This document shows, piece by piece, positions 8,702-17,849 of a stretch of 64,000 nucleotides of DNA. Every line of letters starts with the position of its first letter. The first letter of the stretch is position 1. Source of the stretch: Paenibacillus pabuli NBRC 13638. Lineage in GTDB: Bacteria; Bacillota; Bacilli; Paenibacillales; Paenibacillaceae. A program made the translations under genes and the position numbers. Under the pieces are notes generated by a model. It had not been told where the DNA came from, did no database searches, and saw only the letters and a list, made by a program, of their open reading frames with translations. Location: positions 176,127 through 240,126 of the forward strand of contig NZ_BCNM01000013.1 of the NCBI RefSeq assembly GCF_001514495.1, in the 5' to 3' direction.

Positions 8702-11332
8702 TTATGCAGTATGCTCACTAACCAGTGAAACCGCCAATTTCAGTGCTTCATCCAGCTTGGTCGCGTCCTTGCCTCCGGCTTGCGCCATATCAGGACGTCC
8801 GCCACCGCCACCGCCGCATACTGCCGCAACTTCCTTAACGATTTTTCCTGCATGCAGCCCTTGTTTCACCTGTTCAGCAGGTACAGCCACTACAAAATTC
8901 ACTTTGCCATCGGCTGGAGCACCCAATACGAGTACAGCATGAGGCAATTTCACTTTTAATTCATCAGCTACTGTACGCAGGGCATCCATGTTCGGAGCAT
9001 CAACACGTGCGGCAAGCAATTGTGTATTTCCTGCTTGTACCACTTGATCTGTCAATGCGCCTGCTTCCATGGCACTCAGCTTGCTTTGCAGTGATTCAGT
9101 CTCTCTGGCTGCTTCCTTCAATTGCTGATTCAGACCTTCGATGCGTTTAGGCACGTCAGCCACATTCGCTTTGAGCAGAGATGCTGATTGTTTCAGCAAT
9201 TCAAGTTGACTTTCTACATACAGATACGCGCCACGGCCAGTAACAGCCTCGATCCGGCGTACGCCGGAGCCAATTCCGCTTTCGCTCACCAGCTTGAAGA
9301 TACCGATCTCTGATGTATTGTTTACGTGACAGCCGCCACAAAGTTCCAAACTATAGTCTCCAACTTGAACCACACGTACGATATCGCCGTATTTTTCACC
9401 GAATAAGGCCATTGCGCCCATTTCTTTGGCTTCATCAATAGCTTTCAGTTCAATATTCACATTCAGACGATTCCAGATCTGTTCGTTTACCTGACGCTCG
9501 ATCTCTGTTAGTTCTTCAGGCGTAATGCTGCCGAAGTGCGAGAAGTCAAAGCGCAGACGTTGAGGCTCTACAAGTGATCCTGCCTGATTGACGTGCGTTC
9601 CTAGCACATCCTTGAGCGCTTTGTGCAGCAAATGGGTAGCGGTATGGTTTTTGATAATATCGCCACGTTTGGATGCATCCACTTCAGCATTAATCACTTC
9701 ACCCACACGCAGCTCTCCGGACTCTACCGTCACCAGATGCACGTGTTGCCCCAGCGGAGCCTTGAACAGACCTTGTACTTTTGCCGTTACCCCAGCTCCT
9801 CGCAGCAAGCCCTGGTCACTCACTTGTCCGCCACTTTCCGCATAGAACGGAGTCTTGTCCAAAATGACCTGGCAGGTCTGACCTTCGCTTACGGAGTCTA
9901 CCAGCGCATCGCCGGCAACAATGGCTACCACTTTCGCTTCCGTCAACAGGTCATTATAACCAACAAACTCGCTTTTAACCTCCAGATCGGCAAGTGGTCC
10001 ACCTTGAACCTTCATGCTTTCGCTTTCCTGACGGCCAGCACGTGCACGATCACGCTGCTCTTGCATGGAAGCATCGAATCCTTCACGATCTACGGTCAAG
10101 CCATGCTCTGCAGCGTAATCTTCGGTCAGGTCAAATGGGAAACCGTATGTGTCATACAGTTTGAACGCTTCCGGACCACTGATTACCGTGCGACCTTCGG
10201 ATTTGGCTCCAGCACTGATGTCTGCCAGAATAGCCAGTCCGTCGCTAAGTGTTTCGTGGAAGCGCTCCTCTTCCGTTTTGATCACTTTGGCGATAAATTC
10301 TTGCTTGTCCACCACCTCTGGGTAATACACTCCCATCACTTCACCAACGGTTGTTGTCAGTTCATACAGGAATGGACGGTCGAGTCCCAGTACTTTTCCG
10401 TAACGTACTGCACGACGGAGCAGGCGGCGAATCACATATCCGCGTCCTTCATTGCTTGGCAGAACGCCATCACCTACAGCAAAGGCTACCGTACGAATAT
10501 GGTCGGCAATCACTTTCAGTGCAACGTCAATCTCTACGCTGTCATTATATTTCACACCGGCAAGAGCCGCTGTTCTTTGAATCATCGGTTGGAACAGATC
10601 GGTATCAAAGTTGGAATCCACATTTTGCAGAATGGATGCAAAGCGCTCCAATCCTGCGCCAGTATCAATATTTTTGTTTGGAAGCGGTGTGTAGCTGCCG
10701 TCCTTGTTATGATTGAACTGGGAGAACACCAAATTCCATACTTCCAGGTAACGTTCGTTTTCTCCACCTGGATACATCTCTGGATCATTCATGTCATTGC
10801 CATAAGCTTCGCCGCGGTCATAGAAGATTTCGGTACAAGGTCCACAAGGGCCTTCGCCAATATCCCAGAAGTTCTCATCCAGTTTGATGATACGCTCAGC
10901 AGGCAGTCCCACTTTTTCGTTCCACAGTTTGAAAGCCTCTTCGTCTTCTGGATATACCGTCACCGAGAGACGTTCCGGATCGAAACCGATCCATTCTTTG
11001 CTTGTGAGAAATTCCCATGCCCAGGTAATGGTCTCTTCCTTGAAGTAATCTCCGATGGAGAAGTTGCCGAGCATTTCGAAGAACGTGTGGTGACGGCGAG
11101 TTTTACCGACATTTTCAATATCGTTTGTACGAATACATTTTTGGGAGTTTGCCAGACGCGGATTCTCTGGTTTCTCCCGACCGTCAAAATACGGTTTCAA
11201 CGGGGCCATGCCCGCATTAATCCACAGAAGGGATGGATCATTATGAGGTACGAGCGATGCGCTTGGCTCAATTTTGTGACCTTTACTTGCAAAAAACTCG
11301 ATCCATTTAGACCGGATTTCACTGGCTTTCAT
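8702..11332 (-). CDS. alaS: Alanine--tRNA ligase
   Basis: An 876-residue class II synthetase of full family length. The N-terminal aminoacylation domain contains HTFFEMLGNFSIGDYFKEE (motif 2 region) and GAGLERFASILQ. The editing domain has HTATHLLHKAL with its zinc/editing histidines and CGGCHV. The C-Ala domain ends with a glycine-rich CGGGGGGRPDMAQAGG typical of the family. The ATG at 11332 is preceded by GGGGG eight bases away. The gene is transcribed alone behind a T-box leader and a strong promoter. Confidence 0.97.
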   Translation of the reverse strand: MKASEIRSKWIEFFASKGHKIEPSASLVPHNDPSLLWINAGMAPLKPYFDGREKPENPRLANSQKCIRTNDIENVGKTRRHHTFFEMLGNFSIGDYFKEETITWAWEFLTSKEWIGFDPERLSVTVYPEDEEAFKLWNEKVGLPAERIIKLDENFWDIGEGPCGPCTEIFYDRGEAYGNDMNDPEMYPGGENERYLEVWNLVFSQFNHNKDGSYTPLPNKNIDTGAGLERFASILQNVDSNFDTDLFQPMIQRTAALAGVKYNDSVEIDVALKVIADHIRTVAFAVGDGVLPSNEGRGYVIRRLLRRAVRYGKVLGLDRPFLYELTTTVGEVMGVYYPEVVDKQEFIAKVIKTEEERFHETLSDGLAILADISAGAKSEGRTVISGPEAFKLYDTYGFPFDLTEDYAAEHGLTVDREGFDASMQEQRDRARAGRQESESMKVQGGPLADLEVKSEFVGYNDLLTEAKVVAIVAGDALVDSVSEGQTCQVILDKTPFYAESGGQVSDQGLLRGAGVTAKVQGLFKAPLGQHVHLVTVESGELRVGEVINAEVDASKRGDIIKNHTATHLLHKALKDVLGTHVNQAGSLVEPQRLRFDFSHFGSITPEELTEIERQVNEQIWNRLNVNIELKAIDEAKEMGAMALFGEKYGDIVRVVQVGDYSLELCGGCHVNNTSEIGIFKLVSESGIGSGVRRIEAVTGRGAYLYVESQLELLKQSASLLKANVADVPKRIEGLNQQLKEAARETESLQSKLSAMEAGALTDQVVQAGNTQLLAARVDAPNMDALRTVADELKVKLPHAVLVLGAPADGKVNFVVAVPAEQVKQGLHAGKIVKEVAAVCGGGGGGRPDMAQAGGKDATKLDEALKLAVSLVSEHTA

Positions 11333-11407
11333 ACGTAGTGCCCCCAATTAATTATAATAGTCCGGTGCATATTGCCCCGGGGTTGATAACAAAGTAAAAA
11401 CAAACAC

Positions 11408-11695
11408 AAAAAACGCCCCTGAATAGTCAGGGACGATTATAATCGCGGTACCACCCTGGTTACTGCTGCTCATCCCTTGCTGCGCGGATAAACAAACAAT
11501 CTCCTCGTTGATGCGAAATAACGGTCGCTCCCGGCAGGGTTGTCCTGCACTCCGAAATCAGCTTTCCGCCGCTTCCACTTTCAAGACTCTTCCAGCCATC
11601 GGGCTCAGATTACATCTGATCCGAAGAAGTCTATTCTCTGAGGAAAGGAACCCTCGGCGTACTTCATTTCATCATCGATTTTTCATTCTAAACAT
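11408..11695 (-). promoter_or_regulatory. T-box riboswitch (alanine) upstream of alaS
   Basis: Minus-strand leader with the conserved T-box sequence AGGGTGGTACCGCG (11444-11457) and a terminator stem (CGTCCCT / AGGGGCG) ending in a T-run at 11408-11413. In stem I an AGTA motif (11660-11663) is followed by CGCCG. This pairs with CGGCG, and then comes GAAA-GCT. GCT (11560-11562) is the likely specifier codon and would match uncharged tRNA-Ala; the codon assignment is an inference from that pairing. Confidence 0.92.
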
Positions 11696-11703
11696 ACCCC
11701 TCC

Positions 11704-11732
11704 ATTATATCGATATGCCTGTAGGGTGTCAA
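11704..11732 (-). promoter_or_regulatory. Sigma-A promoter of the T-box-alaS transcript
   Basis: On the minus strand TTGACA and TATAAT, both perfect consensus hexamers, are 17 bp apart and end just upstream of the T-box leader. Confidence 0.9.
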
Positions 11733-11763
11733 CGCAACCTCGCGGATTGCAGCACTGCATCAT

Positions 11764-12831
11764 TCAGTCGGTTCTTCGTTTGATGTAATACGCAAAAAAG
11801 TGCTGCACAATAACTTTCAGAACAGCAAAGACCGGCACCGCCAGGATCAGACCCACAATGCCCGCCAGTTCACCTCCCACAAGCAGCGCGAAGATAATCG
11901 ACAATGGATGCAAATGCAGTGTCCGCCCCACCACTTGTGGGGAGATGACGTTACTCTCCAGCACTTGGCAGAGTGTGTTCACAATGACAACAAAAAGCAC
12001 CATTTTAAACGATACTGTCGAAGCCATAATCACTGCAGGAGCAGCTCCAAGAAACGGGCCCAGATAGGGAACGATGTTAAACACGGCGACAATGCTGGCA
12101 AGCAGCAGTGCATAAGGCATATCAATGACGATGTAACCAATGTAGGCAAAGATGCCCACAATCACACAGACAATAAATTGTCCGCGAATATAGTTTCCCA
12201 AGGCTGTATCAATCTCTTTCATTACGGAGACAATGGCTTTGCGCCGTGAGCGAGGAAGATAAGCCACAATCGTACGCTCGAACACCTCAAAATCTTTTAA
12301 CATATAAAAAATGAGAAATGGCACGATAAATACGTTGAACAGGACATTAATGGTTGTCCCGATATTATCCATCAGCGTCGTTATCCCCTGGGTAAGCCGA
12401 TCCTCCATCTGAAAAAACCAGCTGTTCATGCCTGTGCGCACACTTGGCGGCATTAATTTGTGATCCATATTGTTCATCAAACTCTGGGCACGCATCGACA
12501 GCTCAGGCATATGCTCGTTCAGTTCCTCCAGCTGTTCAATCAACACCGGAATGACATTCATCAGGATGACCCCGATACAAGTGAGAAAGAAAGCATAGAT
12601 TAACAGCACAGCGATAGTCCGAGGGACTTTACGCCCTCCCAGCATGCTTACAATTGGATTGAGCACATAGGATATGATGAGAGCCACGATAAAAGGGGCC
12701 AATACGGTTTTCAAAAATCCATATATATGAAGCAGCAATGGCCGCAGCAGCCAGATAAAATACAGGATAATCAATCCGAGTAGCAGCCAGATGGCATAAC
12801 GGAACAGCTTGTTCTTGGTTAATTGCTCCAC
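11764..12831 (-). CDS. yrrI: AI-2E family membrane transporter (YrrI)
   Basis: A 355-residue polytopic membrane protein of the AI-2E (PerM/TqsA) family, with about eight hydrophobic segments and the extracellular-loop region between the third and fourth. Typical phrases are ILYFIWLLRPLL near the start and the C-terminal GPFLGAAPAVIMA, SNVISPQVVGRTLHLHP and LILAVPVFAVLKVI. Substrate unknown; some relatives export AI-2 and others are Na+/H+ antiporters. Start is GTG, with GGGAGAG seven bases upstream. It sits directly before alaS, as in B. subtilis. Confidence 0.88.
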   Translation of the reverse strand: MEQLTKNKLFRYAIWLLLGLIILYFIWLLRPLLLHIYGFLKTVLAPFIVALIISYVLNPIVSMLGGRKVPRTIAVLLIYAFFLTCIGVILMNVIPVLIEQLEELNEHMPELSMRAQSLMNNMDHKLMPPSVRTGMNSWFFQMEDRLTQGITTLMDNIGTTINVLFNVFIVPFLIFYMLKDFEVFERTIVAYLPRSRRKAIVSVMKEIDTALGNYIRGQFIVCVIVGIFAYIGYIVIDMPYALLLASIVAVFNIVPYLGPFLGAAPAVIMASTVSFKMVLFVVIVNTLCQVLESNVISPQVVGRTLHLHPLSIIFALLVGGELAGIVGLILAVPVFAVLKVIVQHFFAYYIKRRTD

Positions 12832-12902
12832 TTGTATCTCTCCCTTTTGGACTGGCTCTGAAAGTCAGTATATGTAAGGAAGAGAATATTTATTAACGAT
12901 TT

Positions 12903-12936
12903 AAAAAAGCGCCCCCTTCATCATGAAGGAGACGCA
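12903..12936 (-). terminator. Terminator after the zinc-ribbon gene
   Basis: On the minus strand GCGTCTCCTTCA pairs with TGAAGGGGGCGC (two G-T pairs) and is followed by TTTTTT. It ends the PRC-barrel/zinc-ribbon transcript. I see no gene in the other part of 12832-13081. Confidence 0.75.
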
Positions 12937-13081
12937 TCTTGTGATCCGAGATCGCATATATTCATACAAGTCCCTTGAACCACTATGTAACCGCAGCTAT
13001 ATACATCAGCCATCTTTTCATGACAGCATTCCATAACAGATTTTGTCATGAAACCGCATATAGAAGAAGTTATGCCGCTTA

Positions 13082-13291
13082 CTAAGAAGAAGCATGAAGA
13101 TGTGGAAAGTCTTGCGGCAGCTCTTCCCCGAAGAACAGATCATCAAGGGAACTAAGCGTGCCGTCTTCCTCCACTTGGTACACGGACATTTTCTCACCGT
13201 TCACTGTTAGTTCGATAAAGCATCCCCAGCAATAAAACTGGTGAGAACCGATTTTCCCAATATCTTTGGAACTACAATTTGGACATTTCAT
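13082..13291 (-). CDS. Small zinc-ribbon protein of unknown function
   Basis: A 69-residue protein with two CxxC knuckles (CPNC and CWGC) 16 residues apart, the pattern of a zinc ribbon, followed by a short beta-rich and acidic tail. I do not recognise a named family. The ATG at 13291 lies six bases after AGGTGA; an ATG two codons earlier has no spacing. The stop of the PRC-barrel gene is only about 10 bp upstream, so the two are one transcript. Confidence 0.75.
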   Translation of the reverse strand: MKCPNCSSKDIGKIGSHQFYCWGCFIELTVNGEKMSVYQVEEDGTLSSLDDLFFGEELPQDFPHLHASS

Positions 13292-13301
13292 ATTCATTCA
13301 C

Positions 13302-13823
13302 CTATCCATTAACAGAATGAATGGCATTTTCCAAGCGTTGTTCACTCAGCGGCGGCACCATAATGGCACTTTCTCCGATGGACATATCACTTGTACATGG
13401 CAGCCATTTGCGGCCCTCAATCAAATCGGACACAAAACCGTCCGTAATTTCAATCCCTATTATTGTATTTCCCAACTCCTGGTCAAAATAAACATCCGAG
13501 ACACGTCCGAGCAGCAAACCTTCTTCGGTGAGCACGGACATCTCCTTCAATTTAGTCTGGCCGAGGAGGTACGTGTGTTTTATGTCGTCGGCTCCCGTCT
13601 TGCGGACAGCCTGTTGATTACGGATCATGACGGCATCTTCGCCGTAGGCAACGATATCTTGCCACTGCACGATTTTGACATGACTGGTAAACAGGCCTTT
13701 GTTTTCAAGTTCAATGCCTTCAATTTTCCAATCGTCATTCACAATGAAATCCTGGATTTTACCGACCTGCTTCCCATCCTCAACGTCAAAAACGGCAAGT
13801 CCGATCATTTCCTGAAGCTTCAT
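13302..13823 (-). CDS. PRC-barrel domain protein (YrrD-like)
   Basis: A 173-residue protein with two PRC-barrel-like modules. The first begins MKLQEMIGLAVFDVEDGKQVGKI; the second is around EMSVLTEEGLLLGRVSDVYFD to GIEITDGFVSDLI. PRC barrels occur in RNA-metabolism, photosynthetic-reaction-centre and sporulation proteins; no specific role can be stated. Position next to yrrI-alaS matches B. subtilis yrrD. The ATG follows GGGGG. Confidence 0.82.
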   Translation of the reverse strand: MKLQEMIGLAVFDVEDGKQVGKIQDFIVNDDWKIEGIELENKGLFTSHVKIVQWQDIVAYGEDAVMIRNQQAVRKTGADDIKHTYLLGQTKLKEMSVLTEEGLLLGRVSDVYFDQELGNTIIGIEITDGFVSDLIEGRKWLPCTSDMSIGESAIMVPPLSEQRLENAIHSVNG

Positions 13824-13987
13824 CGCAGGGTCCCCCTCATCTTCTTATCATTAAATAGTCGCGGCGCTATTGCTAGGTATGCCCAAAGTTGATGAGTGGC
13901 AATCAGGCGCCGTCCATCAAAACCGCTTCTATCCAACCGATGAAATGGAACTGCTTCCCTCCTTCTGTTCCATGTGCAAAGAGCCCC

Positions 13988-15139
13988 TTAGGGTCTATTA
14001 CGCAGTCGTCCAAGAATGGTTCCAATTTTTTCGGCGGTTATCATGATTTCTTCCGTAGTATTACCCAACCCCCAGCTAAAACGAATCGCCGAATGTAAAA
14101 ATGTCTCAGGCAGATCCATCGCTTTCAGCACATGGGATACTTCAAGGGAACCGGAAGTACATGCCGAACCGCTCGCAACAGCGATACCTTCCATATCCAG
14201 GTTCATGAGCATCGTCTCAGTGGACACTTCCGGAAAGCTGATGTTCAGGATATTGGGCAGCGTATATTGTGGATGTCCGTTGACGTGGAAACAGTTCGCT
14301 CCTACCTGCTTCTCCAGTTGTTCCAGCAGCAATGATCGTAAAGCCAGATCATGTTCACGACGCGCCCCGAATTGCTCTCCTGATATTTTCAATGCCTCCG
14401 CAAACCCCGCGATGCCCGCGATGTTCTCGGTACCTGCCCGGCGTTGTCGTTCCTGAAGGCCACCGTGTGATCTGGCTTCCAGTACGATTCCGCGCCGCAC
14501 ATAGAGTGCACCCACACCTTGAGGCCCATTAATTTTATGAGCAGAGAAACTGATCAGATCCACAGGCAGTTCCTTGCAGGAAATGCCCTGGGTGCCTAGA
14601 GCCTGAACAGCATCGGTATGGAACAAAATATCATGCTGACGGGCAAGCTCACCCACCTCGCGTATAGGCTGAATCGTGCCCACTTCGTTGTTGGCATACA
14701 TCATGGTAATCAGTACTGTATCTGGCCGAATGGCATCTTCCAGCTCTTCCAGACGTATTCTTCCGTATTCATCTACAGGCAAATAAGTTACGTCATAGCC
14801 TTGTCTCTCCAGCTCCTGGCAAGTATGCAGTACCGCATGATGTTCAATGGCCGTTGTAATGACGTGCCGTCCCCGTTCTTTTCTCGCTGAAACTGCGCCA
14901 AATATCGCCAGATTGTCACTCTCCGTGCCGCCTCCGGTGAATACGAGTTCATCAGGGAAACAACCCAAAGACGCCGCAATGACATCCCTTGCTCCGCTGA
15001 CGGTCCGTTTGGCTTCCCGCCCGAAGGCATGGATACTCGATGCATTGCCATATTGCCCTGTCATAACCTTCATCATCGCTTCCGCGACTTGTGGGTGCAT
15101 AGGTGTCGATGCGGCGTGGTCCAAATATATTCTTTTCAT
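13988..15139 (-). CDS. iscS: Cysteine desulfurase (IscS/YrvO type)
   Basis: A 383-residue PLP enzyme that takes sulfur from cysteine as an enzyme persulfide, here most likely for MnmA tRNA thiolation and Fe-S assembly. The N-terminus reads IYLDHAASTPMHPQV. The PLP lysine is in SAHKINGPQG (about residue 202). The persulfide cysteine is in GSACTSGS (about residue 327), a long-loop class I arrangement. The ATG at 15139 has GGGGTG about seven bases upstream; a GTG three codons earlier is less likely. In B. subtilis cymR, iscS and mnmA follow each other; here a divergent gene separates cymR and iscS. Confidence 0.92.
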   Translation of the reverse strand: MKRIYLDHAASTPMHPQVAEAMMKVMTGQYGNASSIHAFGREAKRTVSGARDVIAASLGCFPDELVFTGGGTESDNLAIFGAVSARKERGRHVITTAIEHHAVLHTCQELERQGYDVTYLPVDEYGRIRLEELEDAIRPDTVLITMMYANNEVGTIQPIREVGELARQHDILFHTDAVQALGTQGISCKELPVDLISFSAHKINGPQGVGALYVRRGIVLEARSHGGLQERQRRAGTENIAGIAGFAEALKISGEQFGARREHDLALRSLLLEQLEKQVGANCFHVNGHPQYTLPNILNISFPEVSTETMLMNLDMEGIAVASGSACTSGSLEVSHVLKAMDLPETFLHSAIRFSWGLGNTTEEIMITAEKIGTILGRLRNRP

Positions 15140-15268
15140 TGATTTCACCCCGTTATATGTTGGAATTCTATCTTTTCATGATGTGTAAATTGGAAATCAA
15201 AACGGATGCTCAATTGTCGCATCTTCGTGTATAATGTTATATATCCATTTCCAAAAGGAGAGATAGAC

Positions 15269-15643
15269 ATGAGCGATCCCGTTCTCAGTCAGATTCTGAA
15301 TCAGCTTCAACAAATGGACAAGCGTTTCGACAACATTGATGGCCGTCTTGAAAAGATCGAAGACAGGCTTGACACTATGGATGGCAGACTCGATACCATG
15401 GATGGCAGACTCAATACCATGGACGGCAGGCTCAACGTCATCGAGGAACAAACCAAAAATATTCCACTACTGCAACAGGCCGTTCTGGAGACACTGGAAA
15501 TTTCCAAACGTCTCGAAACTTCACAATTTTCTTATGAACGTAAAGTAACTACTGAATTGAACATTCATCAGCACAGCATTGATATTTTGAACCGTCGTCA
15601 ATTGCGTATAGAAGCAGATATAGAAACACTCAAACATCGTTAG
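15269..15643 (+). CDS. Coiled-coil heptad-repeat protein of unknown function
   Basis: A 124-residue hydrophilic protein. Start ATG follows AAAAGGAGAGATAGAC, a strong ribosome site. Residues 17-58 are six consecutive seven-residue units (DKRFDNI, DGRLEKI, EDRLDTM, DGRLDTM, DGRLNTM, DGRLNVI), a textbook coiled coil; the tail is also predicted helical. There is no signal peptide or membrane segment, so it is probably cytoplasmic and oligomeric. It lies on the plus strand between iscS and cymR, which are both on the minus strand, and breaks a pair that is contiguous in B. subtilis. Function not known. A TATAAT (15230-15235) precedes it with only a weak -35. Confidence 0.75.
   Translation: MSDPVLSQILNQLQQMDKRFDNIDGRLEKIEDRLDTMDGRLDTMDGRLNTMDGRLNVIEEQTKNIPLLQQAVLETLEISKRLETSQFSYERKVTTELNIHQHSIDILNRRQLRIEADIETLKHR
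15317..15442 (+). repeat. Six 21-bp in-frame tandem repeats inside the coiled-coil gene
   Basis: Six units of 21 bp encode the heptads; the central units (15359-15421) are nearly identical at DNA level (GATGGCAGACTC-type core). Such repeats can change number by slippage without a frameshift. Confidence 0.85.
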
Positions 15644-15780
15644 AATCTTGAACTTCTGACTACATCGTTCCCGTTCTCAACCTCGAAAACTGTGTATTCT
15701 TAAGTTCATTATTACATACGCCTATTCATTTCAGGTTATCGTTTAGAAGTGGAAGAATTACAAAGTAGCTTGTTGCATGG

Positions 15781-15807
15781 CTAAAGCCCCCAATATGGGG
15801 GCTTTAG
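15781..15807. terminator. Palindromic terminator hairpin between convergent genes
   Basis: CTAAAGCCCCC-AATAT-GGGGGCTTTAG forms a perfect 11-bp stem between the coiled-coil gene (plus) and cymR (minus). The T-runs lie inside the stem, so strength is uncertain, but it can serve both directions. Confidence 0.6.
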
Positions 15808-15839
15808 TGTGTCATCTGTGATGCTCATCATCAACGATG

Positions 15840-16259
15840 TTAAATATAGAACATGTAGGAGTCTTTTTGCTCCTGATCCTGGAATGTAATCAGATCCTTC
15901 AGCGTTGTTGAATCCAGTACTTCTGCAATGCTGTCACGGATGCGCAGCCACAAGTCACGCTTCGCTGGATCATCTTCCTCCGTGAAATCCACTGGAGAGA
16001 TTGGACCTTCCAGTACACGAATGACATCCCCAGCAGTTACGGTAGCAGGATCCCCTGCCAGGATGTAGCCCCCGTAGGCGCCCCGAATACTTTTAACCAG
16101 TCCTGCATTACGCAGGGGAGCAATCAATTGCTCTAGATAATGTTCCGAGAGCTGGTTGCGCTCGGCAATACTTTTCAAAGATGTAGGGCCTTCGCCTATT
16201 CTGGCTGCCAGCTCCATCATGATTGTGAGGCCATAACGGCCTTTTGTCGATATTTTCAA
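15840..16259 (-). CDS. cymR: Rrf2-type regulator CymR of cysteine metabolism
   Basis: A 139-residue Rrf2 repressor very close to B. subtilis CymR (MKISTKGRYGLTIMMELA, NQLSEHYLEQLIAPLRNAGLVKSIRGAYGGY split over two conserved blocks, and the ending SYMFYI). CymR with CysK represses cysteine uptake and synthesis genes when cysteine is plentiful. It has no cysteine cluster, so it is not an Fe-S IscR. Start: TTG at 16259 with AGAGGTG six bases upstream gives exactly the B. subtilis N-terminus; a GTG three codons earlier overlaps that site. Confidence 0.92.
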   Translation of the reverse strand: MKISTKGRYGLTIMMELAARIGEGPTSLKSIAERNQLSEHYLEQLIAPLRNAGLVKSIRGAYGGYILAGDPATVTAGDVIRVLEGPISPVDFTEEDDPAKRDLWLRIRDSIAEVLDSTTLKDLITFQDQEQKDSYMFYI

Positions 16260-16583
16260 AGGAGGCACCTCTTTCCATTTTCAAAAAAACAAGTTGTAAA
16301 ATATTAAATAACAGGATGTGGTCCAAGACTGCTTTCCAGAAATCCGCCACAGCGGGATATGAAAAATACAGACCAAGTCCTACTAATCCTCCGTATTCCG
16401 ATCATAACCCTCAGCTAATGTTAACATATCTGCATGCTTTATGGAAAAGAAAGATTGACGATATTCCAAAAATGTACGCCTGGAGTGGACACTATCCAAA
16501 GTTGGCCGGGTGTATCGTAACTTGAGTCCGGTTATGCTAGAATAAGAAACGAAACACATTTATATATAGAAATGGTGATAACG
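16260..16583. other. Divergent intergenic region cymR/mnmA
   Basis: 324 bp without a gene. It holds the mnmA promoter on the plus side (separate entry). On the minus side there is a weak candidate for cymR, TTGGAC-17 bp-TATTTT around 16295-16325. Nothing else recognised. Confidence 0.5.
16535..16543 (+). promoter_or_regulatory. Extended -10 promoter of mnmA
   Basis: TGcTAGAAT, an extended -10 element, lies 40 bp upstream of the mnmA start; no good -35 is visible. Confidence 0.45.
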
Positions 16584-17708
16584 ATGTCCAAAACAATTGA
16601 AAATACACGGGTCGTCGTTGGCATGTCCGGAGGTGTCGATTCTTCCGTCACGGCACTGCTGCTGAAGGAGCAGGGTTACGATGTCATCGGCATTTTCATG
16701 AAAAACTGGGATGACACAGACGAGTTCGGCCACTGTACCGCTGAAGAGGATTCAGAGGACGTACGCCGGGTTTGCGAACAGATCGGCATTCCATACTACA
16801 CTGTCAACTTCGAGAAAGAGTACTTTGATAAAGTATTTACCTATTTCCTTGATGAATATAAGTCCGGTCGGACTCCAAATCCGGATGTCATGTGTAATCG
16901 CGAAATCAAATTCGGCGAATTCCTGAACAAGGCACTGGATCTCGGCGCTGACTATGTGGCTACAGGCCACTATGCCCGCCTCATTGAAGAAGATGGAACG
17001 TTCAAGCTGCTGCGCGGTGTGGACAGTAACAAAGACCAAACATACTTCCTCAATGCACTGAATCAGAACCAGCTGTCCAAAGCCATGTTTCCGATTGGTC
17101 ACCTTCCGAAACCGGAAGTGCGCAAGATTGCAGAAGCAGCTGGCCTCTACACCGCGAAGAAAAAGGACAGCACAGGTGTCTGCTTCATCGGCGAGCGCAA
17201 CTTCAAAGAGTTCCTGAGCAACTACCTACCTGCCAAAGGTGGAGACATGGTTGACATTGCGACCGGTGAAGTCAAAGGCCGTCATGACGGTCTGATGTAC
17301 TACACACTTGGACAACGTCAAGGGCTTGGCATTGGCGGTTCCGGTAATGGTGAACCTTGGTTCGTGGCTGACAAGGATCTGGAGAAAAATCAACTGCTTG
17401 TCGTTCAAGGCGATGCACATGCCAGTCTGTACTCCACCGGTCTGACTGCAACAGGTGTAAACTGGATCGCAGGTGCAGCACACATGCCTAATGTGCCATT
17501 CCGTTGTACCGCAAAATTCCGCTATCGCCAGCCGGATCAGGGTGTAACCCTGACATGGCAGGAAGATGGCAGTGTAGATGTACAGTTTGACCAACAGCAA
17601 AAAGCGATTACGCCTGGTCAAGCCGTTGTGTTTTATGATGGAGATGTATGTCTCGGCGGCGGAACGATCGATCAGGTTCAAAAAGTGCCTGTGCCGGCGC
17701 TGCAATAG
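16584..17708 (+). CDS. mnmA: tRNA 2-thiouridylase MnmA
   Basis: A 374-residue enzyme that adds the 2-thio group to wobble U34 of tRNA-Lys, -Glu and -Gln with sulfur from a cysteine desulfurase. Visible: the PP-loop GMSGGVDSSVTALLL near the N-terminus, the nucleophile cysteine in NPDVMCNREIKF, the persulfide cysteine in STGVCFIGERNF, and a beta-barrel C-terminus. The ATG at 16584 sits behind GGTGAT; an ATG four codons earlier is possible. It is transcribed away from cymR-iscS, unlike in B. subtilis where it follows iscS. Confidence 0.95.
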   Translation: MSKTIENTRVVVGMSGGVDSSVTALLLKEQGYDVIGIFMKNWDDTDEFGHCTAEEDSEDVRRVCEQIGIPYYTVNFEKEYFDKVFTYFLDEYKSGRTPNPDVMCNREIKFGEFLNKALDLGADYVATGHYARLIEEDGTFKLLRGVDSNKDQTYFLNALNQNQLSKAMFPIGHLPKPEVRKIAEAAGLYTAKKKDSTGVCFIGERNFKEFLSNYLPAKGGDMVDIATGEVKGRHDGLMYYTLGQRQGLGIGGSGNGEPWFVADKDLEKNQLLVVQGDAHASLYSTGLTATGVNWIAGAAHMPNVPFRCTAKFRYRQPDQGVTLTWQEDGSVDVQFDQQQKAITPGQAVVFYDGDVCLGGGTIDQVQKVPVPALQ

Positions 17709-17772
17709 ATTCAATAACAGAAATGAATCCATCCCCATATGGATTTTGCACAATACCCTGTATTCCTATAAC

Positions 17773-17813
17773 AAAAGCCATCTTTCATGTATACCATGAC
17801 GGATGGCTTTTTT
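17773..17813. terminator. Bidirectional terminator between mnmA and crcB2
   Basis: AAAAGCCATC and GGATGGCTTTTTT form a hairpin with an inner CATG pairing; T-runs exist in both directions and the flanking genes converge. Confidence 0.8.
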
Positions 17814-17849
17814 CCTTCTTTTCCCTGCAAAAAAAATAATTATTTTCAC

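Noticed and set aside
9623..11338. 571-codon open frame on the plus strand opposite alaS
   Set aside because: It lies wholly inside alaS in antisense, has no ribosome site and reads as codon-bias shadow of a certain gene.
15317..15442. CRISPR-like short repeats
   Set aside because: The 21-bp units are contiguous, without spacers, in frame and encode coiled-coil heptads.
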